Shown in pieces: positions 57,494 to 64,000 of a DNA stretch of 64,000 bases (positions are counted from its first letter, which is position 1; each line of letters starts with the position of its first letter). The notes beneath the pieces are model-generated. The model saw only the letters and a program-made list of their open reading frames with translations. It was not told where the DNA came from and ran no database searches. This stretch comes from Anagrus nilaparvatae (Eukaryota > Arthropoda > Insecta > Hymenoptera > Mymaridae), in assembly GCA_022575985.1 (NCBI GenBank), contig JAKSXM010000014.1, positions 5,580,001-5,644,000 on the forward strand. The letters are read 5' to 3'. Made by a program: the position numbers and the translations under genes.

Positions 57494-59098
57494 ATGCATG
57501 ATGTTAATTTAAATATTCCCCCCGTCACATTGAAAGAGTACCACGCAGAAACCAGGCTGCTTAAACATATTTCTAAATTAAATAAATCTGAAATCCAGGA
57601 TGCAAAAAGAGATCGCATTTTAACGGTAATTAAGACCCTAGATTTAGAACCTTTAAATTCCGAAGAAAGGAAACACGTTGTCGAAATAGTAACAAAATTT
57701 CCTTATCAATTTCATCTACCTGGCGACCCCATATCATATACTGATGTTGTACAACATAAAATTAATACAAACGGTTTACCACCTGTAAATGTTAGACAGT
57801 TTAGACATCCACCTACTTTACGCGAAGAAATTCAAAGGCAGGTAAATGAACTGTTAGAGAATGATATAATACAGGAATCGGAAAGCCCATAGTATAGTCT
57901 AGTATTTGTACTCCCCAAAAAACCGGGCCCTGATGGTAAAAAACGTATGAGACTAGTTTTAGATTTTCGCCAGCTTAATGAGCAAACGGTTTCAGACGTT
58001 TTTCCTTTACCCAATATAACGGAAATACTTAATACATTTCAACGACTAATGAATAAAATATTATCGGGTTTGCAAGCGGTAGAATTATACATATTCATAG
58101 ATGACGTGATAATTTTTACCGATAGTATTCGTTCCCATCAAATTAAATTAGAAAAATTTTTTGCTCGAATTCAGGCAGCGCGACTCACCTTACAACCCGA
58201 AACATGCCTGTTTTTAAGACGCGAGGTAACGTACCTAGGCCATAAAATAACCGAAAAAGGAGTATCACCGGATCCTCTAAAAACAGTAGCGGTAAGAGAG
58301 TTTCCTCGCCCAAAAAACGTTAAAAATATAAAAGAATTTTTAGGCCTTGCGAGATATTATAGACGTTTTGTACCCCAGTTTGCCAATTTATCAAAACCTC
58401 TCACAACCCTTTTAAAAAAGAATACACCATTTATTTGCCTTTTCTACTCTGAAAAATATTTTATGTTCTGAGCCAATTTTACAATACCCAAATTTTTCAG
58501 AACCATTCCTGCTTACTACTGACGCAAGCATTGTTGCGCTAGGGTGCGTTTTAAGCCAGGGCAAAATTGGCCAAGACCTTCCAATTGCTTACGCTTCTTT
58601 TGCAGAACAAAAATATTCCACGACGGAAAAGGAATTTCTTGGTATAATTTTTGTTCTAAAATATTTTAGACCATACTTATATGATGGCCATAAAGTTTAT
58701 TTGATAACCGACCACAAACCCTATTATGGGTCGAATCAATGATGGCTTGCGATCGTGTTCAACAATGGAAACTGGAACTGAAAGATTATAATTACGAGAT
58801 AATTTATAAAGAGGGCAAACTTAATAAAAACGCAGACGCTTTATCACGGAACCCAGTTTTGACAATAACATACAGCAAACTTAACAACACTCATAATCTA
58901 AATATGTATGATTTATTTACCGAAAATAAAAATTTTAAAATTCAATATCATTATTATTATTATGGCATTGAATCCATATCTTTATTAGTAATTCATAAAA
59001 CAAATAAATCAGAAGTAACGCTGGAATCTTTTTCTCAAACTAAAACAAATCAATTATTATTATTGAATTTTTCGCCCATAATTAAAGACGTATATTAG
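57494..59098 (+). pseudogene. Gypsy-type pol: RT and RNase H, deleted and frameshifted
   Basis: The pre-RT region (HKINTNGLPPVNVRQFRHPP) is followed by a stop at 57890, then VPKKPGPDGKK and MRLVLDFRQLNE. The frame then goes from PNITEILNTF straight into QRLMNKILSGLQ near 58038. RT block A, with its catalytic aspartate, is therefore deleted. The YxDD-type box survives as FIDDVII. RNase H begins TTDASIVALG in a shifted frame (about 58450-58725), with TEKEF and ITDHKP, and returns to the pol frame for WKLELKDYNYEIIYKEGK and NADALSR. Arthropod Ty3/gypsy type. Non-functional. Confidence 0.85.
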
Positions 59099-59099
59099 T

Positions 59100-60200
59100 A
59101 TACACTATACACAATGACTAAGAACAAGTTGTTCTAAAAAATACCAAAGAATCTTATAAATAATAAGTCATGTAATTGTTAATTAATTTTTAAAAATATC
59201 TAATTATATTTGATTGCTTGATAAGGGGAACAGAAGGTTCCTGAAACGTAGCAAGTAAACAAAGTGTACATTATTTTTAGCCCTCTTGGTCAAAAAAAAC
59301 CAATCCTCTCACATAAAACAAATCAAATAAAAGAAATAAATAATCAAATAAATCAAATCAATAACGAATTAAGTAAAATAGAATCAAGCAATTACCACAG
59401 CACTCCTGAGCATGGAAGGGATATGAGTAAATTGGATAATGGCGCCCATAGAAACAAGCCTCATGGCTCTCCCACTCCTGAAATTATCGTTTCTGCTCAT
59501 AAACCGCGTCAAACACTTCGCGTCGGTGGACGCACTAACACAAGTAAAAAAACGCAACTTGTGAGTGAAAACCCTAGTATTCAGGCAAGGCGGCAGCCAT
59601 ATTCCAATTTACAAGGTTTTGGGGAGGAGTTACCCGAACAAAACCTCATATCACCGGAGAGCTCGATTGTTGTAAAAGATCCCGTTGTAAGAACATTCTG
59701 CGGACAGCCAAAGAACTGTACACTTACTAACGAAGGTCCGGTAAATTGTTCATCAACTCATATGATTGGTAGTGCACCATATTCCGTCGAGGGAACTTTC
59801 TCGGGAAAGCCTGAGGAAGAAGTCGCTCGATGATCTGCCCTTTCATATGACTCATGCACAGGGGAAACCCTTCAATCTGAAAGAAACCTAGGGAAAAACC
59901 CTAGCTCATTTTCAAATCAAATAACACATCCCAGGCTCCCTGCCAGTGATCTCGAGCACTCGGTAGGTGACCAAAACATCTCTGTCAATGACCATAGTCG
60001 GTCACCAGAGTTACACCCTGAAAGTGATAAAAATGCATTACCAGGGCAAATCCCTCAAAATAATAATAATAATAATAAAGTTCAAAAAGATTCTAGCTAC
60101 TTCACTGCAAACATTTTCGAGAAAAACAGACAAAATTCTAACAATTCAGACGATGAACTTGAAATCTATTACGAAAACGAAAATGAAATAACAATTTTGT
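59100..60200 (+). pseudogene. Gypsy pol linker between RNase H and integrase
   Basis: Frame 59264-59833 (polar, with PTPEIIVSAHKPRQTLRVGG) stops at a single TGA and continues in the same frame to 60197 and beyond. The whole stretch 59264-61219 therefore has only one stop. The content is low-complexity polar (a run of N near 60060-60080). No domain is recognised. Confidence 0.6.
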
Positions 60201-61219
60201 ACTCAGAACTTATAAATTTTGACAACAATATGACCCTATCACAAATCAATAATCATTTAGACACAAAAATTTATCAAACATTATCGATACTAAAAACACA
60301 AAATATCGAATTTTCACGTGACACGTTACACATGAAAAGAGACAACCTTCTAATTTTCTTGCCCGCAAGCTGCGAATACACTAACATGTCATTAGAAGTT
60401 ACAAACAATAAAATTTTTGACATGGAAGGTATTAAGTTATTTAACCCACAACCAGGTCAAGTAGCTATTTTAAAACTTAATGATGTTAGGACAGTTTTTA
60501 CAACTTTTCTAGCTGCAGATAAAAAAGATAAACCCGATATGCAAATATTTGCACAATGTATCGATATCATTTTTAACTATATGAAAGATCAAAAATTAAA
60601 ATATTTTAGCGTATTTAAATCTGATGAGATTATTAACCAGCTGCCATGGGTTGGAATCGAGCATGCTTTAAAAACACGAGCCGAAAACAATAATATGACT
60701 GTCACGATTTGTACAAGCGAGGTTGTCCAACCACCCATAAACGAAAGGTTAAATATAATAATCGATTTACACGATCTTTTTACAAAATTAAGATGCGTAA
60801 AGACCAAAGTCCCCCTTAAAATTACCACAACCCCTTCAAAACCATGGGAAGTTGTTGAAATCGACATAGTCGGGCCGCTCCCTATAACTGATTCAGGCAA
60901 TAAATATATTTTAACTATTCAAGATAATTTTAGCAAATATTCTGAAGCCTGCCCTCTTGCAAGTTATGCAGCCGAAGACGTTGCCATAAGCTTTGCTCGC
61001 GATTTTATTTGCCGGTTCAGGGCTCCTGAAATTCTGAAAAGCGACCAAGGCTCAAATTTTCAATCAGAACTAATGCAGCAATTTGCGATAATTTTCAAAA
61101 TTCAGCGCATCAGGGCTACGGCTTTTAGACCACAAACGATGGGATCAATTGAACGGCATCACCACTCTCTTATTGAATATTTAAAAATGTTCGCGGAAAA
61201 AACCGACTGGGATTTTTAG
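60197..61219 (+). pseudogene. Gypsy-type integrase, zinc domain truncated
   Basis: Residues 1-190 are the N-terminal pol linker. IIIDLHD then LFTKLRCVKTKVPLKI marks where most of the HHCC zinc domain is missing. The catalytic core (about 215-340) shows the DDE triad: EIDIVGPLPI, SDQGSNF and SIERHHH. It ends at a stop after TDWDF; the rest continues in another frame. In active relatives this enzyme inserts the cDNA in the nucleus. Confidence 0.85.
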
Positions 61220-61545
61220 CTGAGACTAGCAACATTTTCTTATAACACCTCGCATCACGAAAGTCACTCCACTATACTCCACATGAATTAATTTTTGGAC
61301 AAAAAGTGCGTTTACCTATGGAATTTTTCTCGGAAGTAAAAGGTCGTACCTATTCAGATTATCTGGACGAATAAATTTTACGCCTTAATGATGTACAAAA
61401 GCATGCGCGAGAACGACTTATTGCAGCTAAAGAAAAATCTAAGCAACTATATGATCAAAAAATTCATGATACTAAATTTGACATCGGTGACCCAGTTTGA
61501 CTTATAAAAGAACCCAAAGACGGTAAATTTGACGAAGATTACTCA
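61220..61545 (+). pseudogene. Gypsy pol C-terminal end
   Basis: Frameshifted pieces read FSYNTS, PHELIFGQKVRLPMEFF, SDYLDE, KEKSKQLYDQKIHD, FDIGDPV and IKEPKDGKFDEDY. This is the usual end of integrase in this group. The element is cut by the foldback element that begins here, and no 3' LTR is seen. Confidence 0.75.
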
Positions 61546-62584
61546 AAATAGATTTCGTAGCCAAATTTTATCCATAATAGGGAAATGGAGTTTCCCAACG
61601 GATTTTTATGTTTTTTGGATCGCTGAACACGAATCTGATATCGGCTTTTACCGTATATTCTCCAGTTGCCCACAATAGGCAACTGTAGGTTAATTTTTGG
61701 GGTTTTTTCTGTATTCGTAATCGTTGCTTATGTTTTTTGGGTCGCTGAGCACGAATATGATATCGGTTTTTACCGTTCTTTGTCCAATTGCCCACAATAG
61801 GCAATTTTAGGTTAATTTTTGGGGTTTTTCCTGTATTGGCAAATTTTACTTATGTTTTTAGGGTCTCTTAGCACGGATATGATATCGATTTTTACCGGAT
61901 ATGATTCATATGCTCAAAATAGGCAACCTTAAAGTAATTTTTGGAATTTTTTTAAAATTCGCAATTGTTCGCAAGTCCATATTATTTTCAATGAAGTAAC
62001 AAATGGGGGCAAGAAAATAAATTGTCCATGTAAACGTAATAATTTATAAGTTTGCGATAGACAAAAAACACAAGTAACAGGAAAACTGCGGACATCTGAA
62101 TCATTTTTAGTAAAAACAGCTTTCATTTTCGTGTTCAGTGACCCAATAAACATAAGTAGCAATTTTGAATTTTAAAAAAATTCCAAAAATTACTTTGAGG
62201 TTGCCTATTGTGGGCATATGAATCATTTATTTATTTAGAATTTGTTAGGCGCAGATGTGGCCAATGCGCAACAATTTACAAAAGTTTACAATATAATTTT
62301 TGTACGTAGTACAATCATATCCGGTAAAAACCGATATCGTATACGTGCTTATTGACACTAAGTAAGGCTAAGTGAGGCTAAGTAAAAATTTAAGTAATAT
62401 TTGCAAATACAGAAAAAACCCCAAAAATTAACCTAAAGTTGCCTATTGTGGGCAATTGGACAATATACGGTAAAAACTGATATCATATTCGTGCTCAGCG
62501 ACCCAAAAAACATAAAAATCCGTTAGAAAATTCCATTTCACTATTAAGGATAAAATTTGGCTACTAAATCTATCTGCAAGTTTG
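61546..62584. mobile_element. 1.04-kb foldback element
   Basis: The left end ATAGATTTCGTAGCCAAATT and the right end (in reverse ATAGATTTAGTAGCCAAATT) begin arms of about 190 bp. Inside, a ~120-bp unit with GTCGCTGAGCACGAATATGA and TTGCCCACAATAGGCAA repeats three times rightward (61610-61930) and two to three times in reverse (62100-62520). No coding sequence. It interrupts the end of gypsy pol. Confidence 0.8.
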
Positions 62585-62958
62585 GTATATCTATGATAAT
62601 CATAAAATCAGCCGCCATTTTGGTCAAAACGCAGCAAAAAAATTTTTTTGACCATAAGGATTTTTTGTTTAGGTCCCATTGACCAACTTTTATTTATTTT
62701 TTGGGAGATGGAAAGCCACTTTCGGCATGATTTCTAAGTTGTAACAAAAAAATAGAGCTAAAAAATGTCAGTTTTTTTTATAAATATGGCCAAAAATCAT
62801 GCAAGGGCTAAATTTTTTTAAAATCTGACTCCGGACTCGAAATCTACGACCTCAAAAACATAAGACCAGGTATTTCAAAATAAAATTTTTTAATTTTTTT
62901 GCTAAAAATTATGCAGTTAAAATAATTAAAAAATATCCGTCAATCTTGACATTAATGG
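62585..62958. other. Intergenic DNA
   Basis: No gene or repeat boundary that I can support. Confidence 0.4.
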
Positions 62959-62963
62959 GTTAA

Positions 62964-63312
62964 CCCATTAGCGCCGGTGCGACCACACCACTGACGCTCG
63001 GATTTTTGCTTATAAAACGGGTAAAAAAATAATTTTTTGTAAAAATTAAAGTCTTTCTTTACTAAAAAGGACTTACTTTACAAGATTCCGGGGTCAGATT
63101 TTTAATTTTGTATTAATAATCGATTTTTTGTATTTTTTGTGGCCGCCATATTTAATTAACGGTCAACAATATTAAAAATCTGACCCCAGAATCTTGTAAA
63201 GCAAGTCCTTTTTAGTAAAGAAAGACTTTAATTTTTAAAAAAATCATTTTTTTACCAGTTTTATAAGCAAAAATCCGAGCGTCAGTGGTGTGGTCGGGCC
63301 GGCGCTAATGGG
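62964..63312. mobile_element. Complete TTAA hairpin MITE
   Basis: A 349-bp near-perfect palindrome with ends CCCATTAGCGCCGG and CCGGCGCTAATGGG, flanked by TTAA at 62960-62963 and 63313-63316. The arms include TTCCGGGGTCAGATTTTTAA. CCC...GGG ends and the TTAA target are typical for piggyBac-mobilised MITEs. The truncated relative is at 6530-6806. Confidence 0.85.
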
Positions 63313-63402
63313 TTAATATTATAATAATCAAACTCTTTACGAAAATGATATTATTATATAACAAATAATATTATTAAATAACAAATTCTTTAAATTCAAT
63401 TT

Positions 63403-63517
63403 TTGGTTCCTCAAAGAGGAACCATTGTGTTAGGTCAAAATTTGATTTTCTATTTTTTGGCATATAAGCACGTTTTGGGACCCCAGGAAGCTAAAAAACC
63501 GGTTTTTAAAAAAAGTC

Positions 63518-63561
<44 letters not shown>

Positions 63562-64000
63562 TATGTAATCGGTGATATTTCACAAACATTATGGAATTAA
63601 GACCTAATTTTTTTTTCAAAAATTTTTTCACCAAAAAAGCTCGAGGTACTTTTTTTTTTTTTTAATTTGGATGTAATACCTCATTTATTTCCACGAAAGT
63701 ACTTATATTTGAAAGTATGGTTTTCACATGATATCTCGAATCGGATACTTAATTTTCTGAAAATTTTTTTCCTAAAATTTTTTTCACAAAAAAATACAAA
63801 AAATACTAATTTTTTTTTTCTTTTTGGACGTAGTACCTAATTTATTTCCACGGAAGTACTAGTTTTAAGAACCTTTTTTATAGTAATTTTTTGGATCTGA
63901 TACTTGATTTTTTCAAATTTTTTTTGTCAAAATTAAAAAAAAAGAAAGATAAAAAAGACTGCAATATTTTTTTTTTTTTTGTGTAATACCTCATTTAATT
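63403..64000 (+). mobile_element. Copy of the higher-order-repeat element, running off the window
   Basis: Its head is nearly identical to 11361-11580 (GGTTCCTCAAAGAGGAACC, then a longer (GT)n tract at 63520-63558). The first 467-bp-type unit follows, with GGATGTAATACCTCATTTA, GGACGTAGTACCTAATTTA and TGTGTAATACCTCATTTAAT. The right end is outside the window. Confidence 0.85.

Noticed and set aside
63403..63600. 65-residue frame MVPQRGTIVLG..., with a similar frame at 54204-54485 (-)
   Set aside because: The similarity reflects shared element DNA. The frame runs through the (GT)n tract, and the copy at 11361 is not open in the same way.

Overview
The window is A+T-rich eukaryotic DNA, most likely a transposon-dense heterochromatic stretch of an insect or other arthropod genome. 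This is inferred from the element families: R1-clade and I-like LINEs, a Ty3/gypsy element of the arthropod type, Helitrons, a 5S-derived SINE and TTAA-target elements. I found no intact host gene, no convincing rRNA gene and no CRISPR array. Two short reading frames could be isolated host exons (about 4.34-4.48 kb on + and 9.58-9.82 kb on -), but neither is identified.

Layout. 0-10 kb: TTAA- and TA-target MITEs, a G-rich palindromic family in which one copy sits inside another, a tRNA-like sequence, an 869-bp TIR element whose empty site is preserved at 16.6 kb, and an old ~960-bp tandem duplication. 10.87-16.11 kb: a 5.2-kb foldback element with two nested insertions, one carrying a 467-bp higher-order repeat and one carrying about 41 copies of a 25-bp minisatellite. 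18.1-21.7 kb: a degenerate array of the palindrome CCGTATATACGG, then two pieces of an R1-clade LINE in permuted order. 22.15-22.7 kb: a broken phospholipase A2-like gene followed by an adenoviral-core-like basic peptide, probably an old Maverick/Polinton or adintovirus-type fragment. 24.5-26.1 kb: the 3' half of an I-like LINE with RNase H and a poly(A) tail. 27.95-30.34 kb: a third R1-clade copy. 30.9-37.3 kb: Helitron debris, a 903-bp TIR element and palindromic tandem arrays.

37.78-42.67 kb is a TTAA-flanked element that contains a nearly intact 4.17-kb pogo/Tigger transposon on the minus strand. Its transposase has a full DDD triad, one in-frame stop, and downstream exons coding an acidic segment and a coiled-coil tail. 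43.3-47.0 kb: an inverted Helitron piece, a long hairpin MITE, an LTR followed by a tRNA-Leu-like primer site, and a complete 1.2-kb Helitron. 47.6-55.6 kb: a large repeat complex with a 115-bp satellite and a second, inversely related array, interrupted by a 5S-derived SINE, another complete Helitron and other insertions. 56.28-61.56 kb: a decayed gypsy element (gag, RT, RNase H, integrase). The LTR at 44.8 kb may be its own 5' LTR, pushed about 10 kb away by later insertions. The window ends with a foldback element, a perfect-ended TTAA hairpin MITE and another copy of the higher-order-repeat element.

The genes here do not form a pathway. The window is a layered record of insertions, and in several places a sister copy or opposite arm shows the pre-insertion sequence, so target-site duplications can be read directly. 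All boundaries were read by eye; no alignment or search was run.
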